From Rhypophila decipiens (taxonomy: Eukaryota > Ascomycota > Sordariomycetes > Sordariales > Naviculisporaceae), in contig MU858125.1 of assembly GCA_033297075.1 (NCBI GenBank), positions 62,001 through 126,000 of the forward strand: a stretch of DNA of 64,000 nt. The letters run 5' to 3'. Below, one piece after another: positions 12,088 through 23,254 of this stretch (the stretch's first letter is position 1; each line of letters begins with the position of its first letter). Both the position numbers and the translations under genes were made by a program. Under the pieces are notes generated by a model. It did not search any database, was not told the DNA's origin, and was given only the letters and a program-made list of their open reading frames with translations.

Positions 12088-14446
12088 ATGTCAGAATTGC
12101 ACGATGTTGAGGCGTACCTGTTGGACATTGATGCCCAATGGATGCCTAAGTCCAGGGTCATGGGGGGTTACCATGGATTACCTCGAGAAGACCGTCCAGG
12201 TACTGTCTGCACCCAACACATCTCCACAACCCGAATCTCTCACCAACTTCGTCGTACGTCATTGTATAATACCGCCGACATGTCAATTCTGAAGTGGAGC
12301 AGCAATAATGGGAACCCATTCGTGGACATCGATGGCGAAAGCCAGGATCTTCAGGTTCTCTGGCACCCTTACAGCCCATCAAATGGTGTTATCTCCCCCG
12401 ACAAAAGTGTTTGTCAGTCGTGCAAATCCCTGATCATTCACATGTCGGCTCCCAATGAGACACTCGCCAGGGACGAGCGACAATTGTCCTTTGAGTTCAA
12501 ACATCTTGATAGCGAGCTGGTTTCTTTGCGTGTATCCGCTCGGAAATGCCCACTTTGCCGCTTTATCCTTGGGGAGCTGAACGTATCGCATGAGATATGT
12601 TCCAGAAAATATAAAGTGTTACTGTATCTCAGAGGCGCCAGGAGCTTCTCAGTTTATGTGCTATTGACTCTTTCAGAAAGAAGCTTCCAGTTGTTGTTTC
12701 AAAACATCGATCCATCCGATGTGGATGAGTCTCAAGCAGTCCTCTACCTACACCGCGATACAAATCTGAGCCTTATCAAAGCACCAGAGCGACATATTGT
12801 TTCCCCTTTATGGCTCCAACTAGCTCAGACATGGATTGCAGATTGCGACAAACATACGAAGTGCACCGATACTCGACCATCACAGCCTTTACCTAAGCGC
12901 GTCCTCGATATTCACTGTTTGGACAGTATCCATATACACGATCCTACAGAACCCGAGTTCTCCTCTTACGCAACCCTGAGTTATTGCTGGGGAGCAGGTG
13001 TCCCGCTAAAGACCACAACGACCAATTTCTCATCACATCGCGACAAAATCCCCTTTTCTTCGTTTCCCAAAACACTCCAGGATTCAATCCAGCTTGCAAA
13101 CAGCCTGGGATTTCGCTACCTCTGGATAGATGCACTGTGTATTATCCAAGACGACGAACAAGACTGGGCCGAGCAAGCCGCCGAGATGACGTCTATCTAT
13201 GAAGGATGCTCACTTAATATCGCCATATTGGACTCCCGGGATTGCGATGCAGGAATTCTTGCGACATTAGACAATATTTCCGTCGTTGTGGGGACCTTGG
13301 ACAACGCGAGGTCATCGGAGCACAGCCAAAACCGCGGTGTCCAAATCAGAGCACTCACGGGGGAAACCGGGACATACCCTCTCTTAACCCGAGGGTGGAC
13401 CTTTCAGGAGATACTTTGTTTCGGTATCCACGCTTTTTATTTCACGCAACAGACTATCCTGGGATTGTTGCTCTGCATCACACCAACAGAGGAGATTGGA
13501 CTCGGAGGAATGTTACTACTTCCTCAAGTCTATGTGGTGCGATTGCACGAATATCTCACCACCTGCGAGTCCGTCAGCAAAAGCTGGACCCCAAACTTCA
13601 CGCAATCATTTCGGCAGACGGATGAAAATATGGTACAAGTGGGTAGCTGAATTCTCGAGGCGATCGCTTAGCAAGCCAACTGACAAGCTCCCGGCGATCG
13701 CTGGTTTGGCTGCTAAACTTTTGGCAGTTCTCGGATGGACTTACGCTGCTGGACTCTGGACTCGAGACCTCCATACCGGTCTAATATGGTCCGCGGTCAT
13801 CCCCAAAAGTCTCGTACGCCACAAGACACCTCTCCGTGCCCCTTCATGGAGCTGGGCGTCAGTTGATGGGGATGTTCAATACCCGTTATGGTCACGTTCG
13901 AGTCGTCGTAATCCGGGTTACGACTGGCCCACGCAAGTTAACGAAGGGGAAGATCTACAAATTCTTGACGTTGTCGTTGACGAGCACTTCCCTGGAAGGT
14001 TTGGTACAGTCTCTCGCGGGAGACTTGAGGCTGTGGCTACAATGTATGCACTTGCCACAGTTCCATGGTTGGATGGAAGCCGATTTGGGTTCCGGTATTC
14101 GTCCCGGCACTTGCATATCACACTCGACGAACCTCTTGCCGGGCATCTCGAATCTGGAGACTCTAGTGGTACGTCAAACCCACAACCTTCGTCGTACTGG
14201 ATCGCAAGGGTATGTTCAAAATCGTGCTACTGGTCGCCCTCAGGCTGGGACGACGAGTCTTCGTGGTCGGAAGGCCTCGACGACGGAGAGGACTTCGATT
14301 TCTACCTCGCTCTGAAACAAAACGATGCTGCTGCTGAAGAGGATTCGCCTTCTTTCTCTCGCATTGGCATTGTTCGCCAAGAAAAATCTAATGACTGGGA
14401 AATAACATTATCAGGAGGGATTCTCAAGAGGGTGACGATTTTGTAG
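12088..14446 (+). pseudogene. HET-domain protein gene, frameshifted
   Basis: A heterokaryon-incompatibility (HET) protein. The frame from the ATG at 12088 (a second possible start is 12280) carries a Cys motif (SVCQSCKSL, CPLCRFILG) and then the HET core: YATLSYCWG, LGFRYLWIDALCIIQDD, EMTSIYEGCSLNIA and RGWTFQEIL. After that the homologous sequence jumps to another frame, which reads FISRNRLSWDCC, YYFLKSMWCD, WVAEFSRRSLSKPTDKLPAI and RAPSWSWASVDG, all standard HET C-terminal landmarks, and stops at 14446. One extra base explains the shift; the T5 run at 13434-13438 is the likeliest site. No intron resolves it. HET proteins trigger death of incompatible fused cells, and such genes often decay. 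Without the break the protein would be about 785 residues. Confidence 0.75.
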
Positions 14447-14675
14447 CCTTAGGGCCTCTGCGAACTTTATTTCTTAGTAATTCACTGTCAAGGACTTCAC
14501 TGGTTAATTTCACACCCCATTTTCCCAGTCACCAGCGCAGATTAAGGTTCACCAAGCCACTAAAACGAAAGAACGACGAAACCTAAAATTCGATGATTGA
14601 CTTTAAGCCGTCGACGGGGTTTTGCTCCACTTGCCACAAACTCAGACAAATAAAATTTCCTCGGTTCGTGTGAGA

Positions 14676-14683
14676 TATAAATA
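14676..14683 (+). promoter_or_regulatory. Orphan TATA-like box with CT-rich tract
   Basis: TATAAATA is followed by a C/T-rich tract (14690-14740), the usual arrangement of an ascomycete promoter. The only frame behind it opens with an ATG at 14868 and gives 88 residues without recognisable features. It may drive a non-coding RNA or be a decayed promoter. Confidence 0.3.
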
Positions 14684-15116
14684 CCCACCATTTCTTCCCC
14701 CCTTCATCTTTCTTCTTTCCTTCCACATCACCTTCACCGAGTGGACCCAGAAACCCGAACTTCAATTTTCTTACCGATTATCATATAATCCGCAAACCCC
14801 GTGAGATATCTGGGCTGGGTTTGACCCTCAATTGAATCCTTCATCCGGCATTGGGGCCAGAATATCAATGACGCGGTCGTTTTCCAATATCCGCCTTACC
14901 CGAGGGGTGCCGAGGAAAGGTCAGGTGGACGTGTCTACGAGCTGGTCTAAAACACAGCAAAATGTGAGATACCAGTGGGCTTGCGAAATGAACAGAAACT
15001 GCGGGGGCTTTACAGACAAACAGACAGAACAGCAAATCCTTGAGGGTCGGGGGATTGGCAGTACGCAACTCTGGCGGCAGATTGTCCAGAGCGTACACCA
15101 TATATGTCGAACCATT

Positions 15117-15880
15117 GGAAAGATTGGGCGATGATGAAATGAACGGTCTGGCCGAACCTGAGGCAATTGTGTCCTTGTGGGTGGCCTTTCGGTGACGGTC
15201 TGTTGAAAATCGTACTTGAGAGGGGCAGGTTAGTTCACAAAGCAAGGACCGCTAAGATTGCTGCTAGTGGCATGCAAAGACCGTTCAACTTGGCTGAGCT
15301 CATATTACTGTTCTGTCTTGTTTGTTACCTACTGATGTTTTGTTCGGTGGCTTATCGACGCGGGCATTTCAGTCCGCCGTCCGGAGGGAAGCGGGCACTC
15401 GGAAGGTTGGGCAATGATGAAAATGCAACGGATCTGGCAGTGCCTGTGATGGTTCAGTCCTCTCTTGGATGGTATGTTGAAGGACACACCTGAAGGGAAG
15501 GTCACTTTTATCGTCACGAGACAAGGCCCGCCAAGATTGCAATATGCAAAGATCTCTTTGCAAGCTGAGCTCATCGAGTTACTCATTTGCTTCTGTTTTG
15601 TTTGGTTGCCTATCGACCTCAACGTCATTTGGTCCCCGTCTGGACAAATGTTCGAGAGAATTCTGATCCTTCGATGGCACGACGGTTGGGCGATGATGAG
15701 ATGATGGATCTAGCGGAACTTGCTGCAAAGATCTGTTTATAACCCTGAGCTCACTTAACATGCTGGTCTGTTTGAGCTTTACTTGGTTCATTAGTTGGTT
15801 GGTTATTCTGCTCATTTCGTCGGCTCTTCAATTGTTGGACTATGATGAGAATAGGGTCAACTTTATGTTTTCATCACGTT
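15117..15880. repeat. Degenerate tandem repeat, about 280 bp, three copies
   Basis: A landmark GGTTGGGC(G/A)ATGATGA recurs with its GGG at 15126, 15409 and 15688, i.e. 283 and 279 bases apart. After each landmark come matching blocks: a stretch around GCAAAGATC/GCAAAGACC, then (G/C)CTGAGCTCA, then T-rich TTCTGT(C/T)TTGTTTG and CTATCGAC. The copies have diverged strongly and no frame is conserved. Confidence 0.65.
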
Positions 15881-16661
15881 CTGTTCTGGCGGTCTGGGCT
15901 AGCACAGGTCTGGTTGCTGGTCCTTTCATGTGTCCTGTCGAGGCTGTGAATAGTTTGTGAGACCTGCCAGACTCTGAGTCCCTTTTGTTCTTCTGTTTTG
16001 TGATTCTGAAACTGGGTAGAGTCGCAAGTGAGGTAGGAAGCCTTTGAGCAAGTCTCGAGAACAAATACTTCGGCTTTTTCTTCAACTTTCTTTTCTCTTC
16101 TTCTTTCATTTACGTGGGCAGCTTCAGCTCATTAAGAGCAAATGCCACCAGTTTTTAGTGTGGTGATGAGTGAAAGCGGGAACAAGTCCGGACTGACGGC
16201 TCGAGTGGAAGATGTCTCGGCCCAATTGGGGCAATGAACGACGGGCCATGTACCACGCCGCTCCCGTCGTTATGGAGGCTTTCACGGGTATGATTGTGGT
16301 CGTCAAGCAGTCGGTAAGCCGAGTCGAACTTGAACTTGGTGTCGATACATAACATCCGGCGGGTCTCCAGCCGAGACCGGCTACCACCTCCCTCCGGCTA
16401 AAGACCTCTACCGAAGGCGACGGAGTTGTCCATACCGGACGCACATGAACACTTGGAGACATCTTGGCTTTGAGCATTGGATCGGATTGGCGCGGCAGTA
16501 CTCTTTTGCTAGTCTTGTAACGCTGTTAGCAATGTTTTCGCTTCGTTGGATCGTGTAAATATCGCCATTCTACTTGTGGAATTATAAAATATTGGCGCCC
16601 TTAATATTCCCTTGACTGTCCTGTCTGCGGCAGTTGCGAATAGTGGTTAGCTTTCAATAGA

Positions 16662-16668
16662 TATATAA
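16662..16668 (+). promoter_or_regulatory. TATA box of the cutinase-family gene
   Basis: TATATAA lies 84 bases upstream of the ATG at 16752, with a suitable leader in between. Confidence 0.5.
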
Positions 16669-16751
16669 TCACTCTGCCAGTCTAAACGTAATCTAAGACT
16701 GACAGCACAACTTGATGTTCCCTCTCTTCCGAAGTCTCAACGTTTTCCAAC

Positions 16752-17639
16752 ATGCATAAGACGTCCCTGTTGTCCATCGCCGTGTCTGTGGCTGCACCTC
16801 TCGTAACAGCGCAGCAGTGCAACAAAATCCAGATCTTTACCGCAGTCGGCCATGGCGAGAACTACCCGGGCGTTCAGCAGTCGATCACCAGAGCTGTCTG
16901 CCATGGACTATCGGGCTGCGGAGTGGCCAACATCCAGTACCCTTCGACCGTAAGCGGCGATGGCTGCCGGGCCATCGAAACGGGTATCGCATACGGAAGG
17001 ACCGCCCTTACAGACTATGTGACCAAATGTCCCGAGTCGAAGATCGTCGTGATGGGGTGGTCTCAGGTTCGTGATATCATTGTAATGATTGAGACGTTTC
17101 GGCGATGAACTAACGAGGGTCGATTCTCGTCACAAGGGCGCTTCCGTTGTCGGTGATCTTCTCGCTGGCGGAGGCGGTCCGGGCAAGGGCGCAATGGCAG
17201 GCTGTACGCAAAAGACGACTCCTCCGATGGATCCCACCACAGCGCCAGGAAGTCACAGTTCGTAAAAAATGTCCTGAGCCTTGCCATCACTCTCTCTTCG
17301 CTGACAGTATTCTGTAGTCGTCGCCATTGCCTTCTATGGAAATCCTCGCCACAACGCCAATCAGAAGTTCAATGTTGGCACTGGCTCGGGAATAGACGGG
17401 GTAGGTACCTTGACTGAGCTGAATTTTTCCTGCTTCTTGCTAACTCGTAACAGGTGATGGCGCGGCCGGCGGACAATCTCGCCGTACTCCAAACATGGGG
17501 AGACAGGCTCCAAGATTACTGCGCAATGGGAGATGTTGCTTGCAATGCTGGGAGAGATGGCGGCGCCCACAGCAGCTACTTTTCGAACAGCTATGCATCC
17601 ATTCCAGCAAAGTGGATTAGATCAAAGCTTGGTGTCTGA
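16752..17639 (+). CDS. Secreted cutinase / acetylxylan esterase-like (CE5)
   Basis: Four exons (16752-17066, 17137-17257, 17318-17400, 17454-17639) give 234 residues. The signal peptide is MHKTSLLSIAVSVAAPLVTA. The mature protein begins QQCNKIQIF and has paired cysteines. The nucleophile motif GWSQ-G (Ser104) is split by the first intron, a common position in this family. VAIAFYGNPRH matches the conserved strand of the fold. The C-terminus has DYCAMGDVACN (catalytic Asp region) and GAHSSY (His). Introns begin GTTCGT, GTTCGT and GTAGGT and end AAG, TAG and CAG. The family hydrolyses ester bonds in cutin or removes acetyl groups from xylan outside the cell. Acetylxylan esterase fits slightly better than true cutinase because of the Cys spacing and length. 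Confidence 0.85.
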
Positions 17640-19687
17640 GACGAACTTCTAAAGTTCTACCTAGGATAAGGGGTAGGATATCACTGGGATAAATGAAGGA
17701 ATAAGTACGAAATCAAACATCCGGGTTTATCTCGATGTAATACGATTATATTGTGTCAAACTCTTTCTTAGACCTTTGAATCCAGCTTTAATGGGATTTT
17801 CAACTCCTTTCTTGCGTATATTCTTATTCCCGCCAACGAATTCAAGGGAGTATTACACTACATACAGCGGGATTAAAAAATGCGCACACAATTAGACAAA
17901 GATCTCAACAAAGGCATTGGCCCTGTGTCCGATCTTAAGCTTCAAGACGGCAATCAAGAGTTGAGTCCACAGTAAAAGTCAGAAGCTTCTACTGAATCAC
18001 TGCCTGGAGAAAAAGACGCGAGTGCGTGATGGAAGAAAAAGATGCGAGTGCCTGTGTGAGAAATAATGAGACATCTTGGACGAGACCTAGAAGGTTCCTG
18101 GATGCCGGTGGGGCATCAAAGGATGTGCCGAAGACCCTCTTTCCTGCCCGAAGGGATCCATATTGCCATAACCTTCCAGCCATCACAGACCTGAGACCGA
18201 AACGAGGAAAAGCTGTTGCCTCAGGCTCTTGCTGCTCAAGGTTCGCTCAGAGTGGGTCTTCCAGCCCCAAGAAAGCTGGAGGGGGGACCTTGACGGCCAG
18301 GAATATCCTCCTGACGGCCAGGCAAACGCCAGTCGGCCCTCTTGACAGCCGAACGAAGCTCAAAGACAGCCGGCGAACAGAAACAGTGGGTCCAGCAAAG
18401 AAAAAAGGCGGCCCCCTGCATCGACAAACCTTAATTTGCAGGTGCACGGACCACTTCTCACGAATATATATTACCTCGATCCCTCCCAAGAATTTCAACT
18501 TCCTTTCTCTTTTTTTTCTTCTTCATACTTACCTTGGTGGGCCTTCGGGAGTTCAAGAAAACCTGGAGGTACTGGACTTGGCCTACATTGCACATCGCGG
18601 CGTCGGCTTCAGTTGGTAGGGCTTCGGCTCGTCCAGCACCGTAATTTTTTATTTTCCACTTGTTCTGGTTTTGAACAAACACACTTTTTTTTCGCTGTGC
18701 TCGCTGCCTTGTGTGGCGACATGGAGAAGAAATCTCCCTTGTTGTGATGTTTGGCTTGGTGTTTTGCTGCGCTTGTGAGGACGATGAACTGCGTTATTGG
18801 TGTCGCGACAAGGCTGCTTTGCTCGCTGAGATCTTCGAACTTGAAGCCTCACTCAACTATCACGACAGTCACGATCGCCTTTCTTTTTGTTTCTTTGTTC
18901 ACAGATGTCTCCACTAGCTATATTAAACGCCTTCACTGGCTCGAATAAATGCCTAGATTGAAGGCCAAGGCCTACGGGCTGGGCCTTGGAAAGACCGACT
19001 ACTGGGAGCCTACCTTTGGCGACTGCATCTCCCTCCTGGCTTCGATACGAATCTGTGAACTCGGCGACTGTCAGAAGGGCAATTGTTGGTACTATTTTGG
19101 TGACATTCAATTTGCTTGACGCCATCACCAGATCTTTGTGCTGCTGCAAATCTCCTCGCTTCGCAAGGTTTGAGTTTTCGGTCGTTGAGCCGCTCGGGCC
19201 GAGTTGAAAACTCTGCTTCCGTTTTTCTAGCCCCAGCAGAAGGAGCAGCACAAGAGCCGCGTCTACCAAAGGTTTACAAGCGATGGCATTTTGGTATTTC
19301 CAGAACTGTTGTCGTCGATTCAGCGCTCTCGAAACGCGCTGGATTCGTCGCGACACAGCGATGGAAAAACAGTTTTCTTCTGGGGAGAAATCACACAAGC
19401 AAGGATCAGAAAGCTCTTTGAAAGTATTCATCAGGTTCCGTATTCGCAGGTCCTCGATTAATATTTACTGTTGCAGGACACCTCGCGTCCTCAACGGTGC
19501 TCCCCTGTCGCTTCTAGTCGAACCCGACCCCTGCTCCTCACAGCTATCCTCCCAGCCATATTCTCAACTACAGCTAATTGATAGAGATCACACAGAGTTA
19601 ACTCCCCGAAGTCACACTCCACGACCGAACTATTCCCTTCCCGCCCGCCCGACCGACCTCTCGAACCTCGCCGCGGACTTGAACGGT
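17640..19687. other. Intergenic with isolated minisatellite unit
   Basis: No supported gene. A GACGGCCAG word recurs at about 18290 and 18315. A TATATAT element near 18465 is followed by a T-rich tract, promoter-like but without a convincing frame. A single diverged unit of the 22-bp minisatellite lies at 18932-18955. A 192-codon minus-strand frame (19431-18853) crosses that repeat and was not accepted. Confidence 0.4.
18932..18955 (-). repeat. 22-bp minisatellite, single copy
   Basis: CACTGGCTCGAATAAATGCC matches the unit of the 42.6-43.45 kb array, in opposite orientation. Confidence 0.65.
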
Positions 19688-20417
19688 TTACCATGACTTG
19701 TCCTTCAACGGGCTCCAAGTTAACCACACATACTGGCCAGGTTCGTTATACCCGACGAGATGGATATCCAGAGGCGCGTCGGTCTTGAGAGGTGGGTTCC
19801 GAACCCAGTTCGCCATGAGACCGTACTGGCCCCAGCGAAGGACTTCAGTGCCGGGGATGGCGGTTGGCCAGAGCCAAGGCTGGACAGCACATATTGGTGT
19901 TAGTAATCTTCTCCCACATTCAAAGGAGCATTTGGTTCCAAAGAATCTTCACCGACAAGAGCGATGCACTACTTGACAAACAAAGGAAAGCTGATTTAGA
20001 ACTTACCCCAAACTCGGTACCCTTCCCACCGTTATCACACAAGAAATTGGCAGCATAAATGCGACAGTTCCCGGCCTTGCTCTTGAGATACCAAATATCG
20101 ATTTCGTATCCTGCGGGTCGGCGCCGGTCGGCTTTGAAAACACCGCAGAGGGACTCGTCGACGGTCCAGCGACCTTCTTTGGTCAGGCAGCCCAGGTCGG
20201 CGTAGTTGCCTTTGTACCAGCGCGTTCGGATTTGACCTGTGCCGTTGAACGGCGCGTTGGGTTTGTTGGGCAGGGGGAATATGATTACCGAGCTGCCATC
20301 GCCTGGGTCGCTTGTGATGGGGCCGGTGGAGATTTCTTGGGGTGATGGGGCTGGTGCTGCAAAAGCAGTACTGGCGAAGGTGGTGCCGACGAGGAAGACG
20401 GATTTTAGGGAGACCAT
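19688..20417 (-). CDS. Small secreted four-cysteine protein
   Basis: Two minus-strand exons (20007-20417 and 19688-19879) encode 200 residues. The start is MVSLKSVFLVGTTFASTAFA, a clear signal peptide with predicted cleavage after AFA. A short acidic/Pro segment follows, then a compact domain with four cysteines (GCLTKEG, SLCGVF, NCRIYA, FLCDNGG), enough for two disulfides. The C-terminal part is Trp-rich (PWLWP, RWGQYG, VWLTWSPLKDKSW). The intron 19880-20006 has a perfect GTAAGT donor and a CCAG acceptor; splicing at phase 0 is needed to reach the Trp-rich end. I do not recognise a catalytic family. Size, secretion and cysteines fit an extracellular effector-like protein, but that is inference. 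Confidence 0.8.
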
Positions 20418-23254
20418 TGTGCTCTTTGTTGTGTATCAAGGAAGGACGAGCTGTGGTGGTGAGTTCTGGGTGGATTGATGAAGTGAATCAGGACTGGACC
20501 GGACGGACAAGATGGGGGTGGGGAGAGTCGGAGAATAATATATACTTGCAGTGTTCCGTGTGAGGAGGGAGGGCCGATATTGGAATATCCGGGGAGCTGC
20601 TCGCGTACGCTGGCCAGAGATTGAAGCAAAATTAATTGGACACCGTCATTTGACTGCCGTACTCAAATAGAGTTAGTAGGGTCAGCTTGGCGGTCCATCT
20701 GTGGATTGGTTTATTGCGAGGACCACATGGCAAAGAGCAAGGGACCAGAATATAGTGATAGGGATCGTCAGTTGTTGTCCAAGTCCTGCAGGGAATTTTG
20801 CTAATCTCATGGTCGTCCATCAACCGGGTCCTTGGATTTGTCCCTGGATCTGATGATATAATACCGTAACCTGATCTAAAATGTAGCCATGTCACCGCGG
20901 GAAGGATGAATATCCCGGTTAAGTTGGCGTGCCAGAGGAGAGCTTGTTTCCACGAGGTTAACAGTATGGTACAGCTTGGTAATTGCTTCGTATGACAGAC
21001 TAACAAGTTCCTACTCTACAGTACCCCATATGGCACAAATTAAAGGTCTGGGTGAGCGATATTGATTGTCGCGGGGAGTTCCCTTTTTCACACCACGACT
21101 CCACCTTTTTGATTGTTTGACAGATGTCAAGTGCGGATACCATCAAAGTTCCCGATCACGATCTTGATTTTCATCGACAAGCTTCAAGTCTATGTCACCG
21201 TAGCTCCCGAATGGAGGCAATGGACGAGACGATCACTGGGCAGCTACCTTGGCTAGGTTTCCTCCGCAATACTACCCAACCTTAAACGCTCGACAGTGAG
21301 CTACCCCGGTTAGGGAGGTGGTGCAAGATGTAAAGAGGGGATTCGGGGCCAACCAGAAAGGTCTGTTGTGGTGAGTAAGAAACTTGAACTAACCCACCAA
21401 CCGGGTATTTACCTTTAGTTGGCTGTTTCCCCAACTCACTGTCAGACAGAATAGGGCATTCGCGGGTCGGGACTTTGCCGTCCGCTGACGGACGGACGAA
21501 GTGGTTTGAGATCTCTTTCCGATCAATGCTCCGTACTGTCCCGTGTCTTACGACTTGGCACGAAAGCGCGTGCAATGGGTTACGGTGTAAATAAGGTAGC
21601 AGTCGGGTAACAGCACATTTGCATACACGTCACGGACATGTGTTCAACGGCTTTCATATGTTACAGTTCCCACCCTATTGAATGAGAAACTCAACTCACG
21701 GAACTTCCCATGACTTGCAATTTCCTCAACCAGTCTTCGGTAGATCGCATGTCACGTCAACGAGGCATTAGTAAATCCTTACAGATAATTACCGAAAGGG
21801 CGACTAAACTCGACTCGGCCGGGTAAGGGTTGCAGTTGGCCCGTAGATCTACGGATGGGTGTAACGCTGTTGAAAGCTCATTCCGTGGTTCCCGTTGGGA
21901 TGGTTCAGCGTTGTTGTTGGCCTGTTTTGTCCGAAACAGGTATTTCACGTTACTTGATTCAGCGTGTTGCTGCTGTTTTCATCATTATCAAGAGCATAGT
22001 AATCACAATCGCTATTTCGATTTGAATCACTTTTGGGTCTGGATACGGTTGAGATTAGCTTGCTCAAGGAACTTTCCTCAGATGTCAAGTTGTTCAATGG
22101 TTTCAAGGCAGATATACTGGATGAACCACATTTTCACCCTGAGACTAATGCAAGGCCTCATTTTTACTCGGCCTCATCGGCTCTTGGGTTCGGGATTTGA
22201 TATCAACTGAGCTTGAGGCTCTCGAGAAGAGTGACCTACCTTACAGCCTGGCGGTGACGGAAGTTGTCAGGAATGCGATCGCGCCTAATGCGGTCTCCGA
22301 TTCACTATGTACCCGAAATGGATACCCGGAGCTTGAAGCTCAAGCTCATGCTGACTGCAGCACACCCTCACCTCACCTGCAGGTTATCAGTCGTGGATTT
22401 TCCCCCCCTTTCCTCCGGCGTCTCGGGGCTCTCAAAAATGTCCGCTGTCCAAAGTTTGACCCGGGGTAGTAACCAGACGGTTTTGCTAACCGCTTTTCCC
22501 TCAAGAACGGACCGGCAGCTCGGGTATGATTGATCGGACCAAACTTCGTGGTATCATTCTAACTACATCTCGGGCGTCAACTCCGGTCCATCGCTCACCG
22601 TCGCAGGGTGACGAGTGTCCGAGTGATTCAAGCATGGCACATTCACTGCTTGCCGGAGCAACTCTGAGGGAGCGAGACGAGCTGAGGATGTAAAGAGGCG
22701 GAGAATGCTTCAGAACCCAAGCAAAGGGGGTGGTCGAAATTTGAACAATTCGAAGGAGATTGGTGACAGAAGACAGTGAGCGAGATGAGGGGTGGATTTT
22801 GGCTCATACCGAACTTGAAACAGTGGATGTGAGCAGGAACGGCCCTGAGTGGCCGGCGAGTCAACGGTCGGGAACTCACCACTATCGCTCAGCGGGCCGT
22901 TTAACCTCCGGTCTTCGGATGTGTGCCGTTGCTTGGCACCCACGACCTCTGCTGCTGTATATCGGTTCTTTGCAAATTGACCCTCCAAGTTTGGCCACAT
23001 CCAAGCGAGGCAGGATATGACTCAGGTAAGTCAAGTCTGACTATAAACTCGGCTCAACTTGGCTTCTGACTTTTCGGTGGACTTGAGGTGCTCATAGATG
23101 TTTTTACAGCAAAGGCTTGACTCCTAAAAACTGGCCAAGCCCTTGTCTAACCCAGACACCGAGCTGAAATGAGCCCTGATTATCCATTAAGATCTCAAAC
23201 GTTGATACTAACATCCATACCAAAGGCACTAAGGTACATACCGCGTTACCGGTA
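20418..23254. other. Intergenic, 2.8 kb
   Basis: The first 150 bases are the promoter of the secreted protein (TATA box at 20537-20544). Beyond that there are only short frames. The motif GATGTAAAGAGG occurs near 21329 and 22687 on the plus strand, but I could not extend it into a clear repeat. No gene supported. Confidence 0.4.
20537..20544 (-). promoter_or_regulatory. TATA box of the four-cysteine secreted gene
   Basis: Minus-strand TATATATT, 120 bases upstream of the ATG at 20417. Confidence 0.5.

Larger units (their letters stand above)
14447..16751. other. Intergenic with 280-bp degenerate repeat
   Basis: No convincing gene. A promoter-like TATAAATA lies at 14676-14683 and three diverged copies of a unit of about 280 bp cover 15117-15880; both are listed separately. 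The part from 16500 to 16751 is AT-rich and holds the cutinase-family gene's TATA box. Confidence 0.45.

Noticed and set aside
18026..18619. Plus-strand frame of about 195 codons
   Set aside because: Composition is not protein-like, it runs through repeated GACGGCCAG words and a TATATAT/T-rich promoter-like tract, and nothing in it is recognisable.
18853..19431. 192-codon minus-strand frame
   Set aside because: It crosses a unit of the dispersed minisatellite, has no domain, signal peptide or membrane topology, and no supporting promoter.
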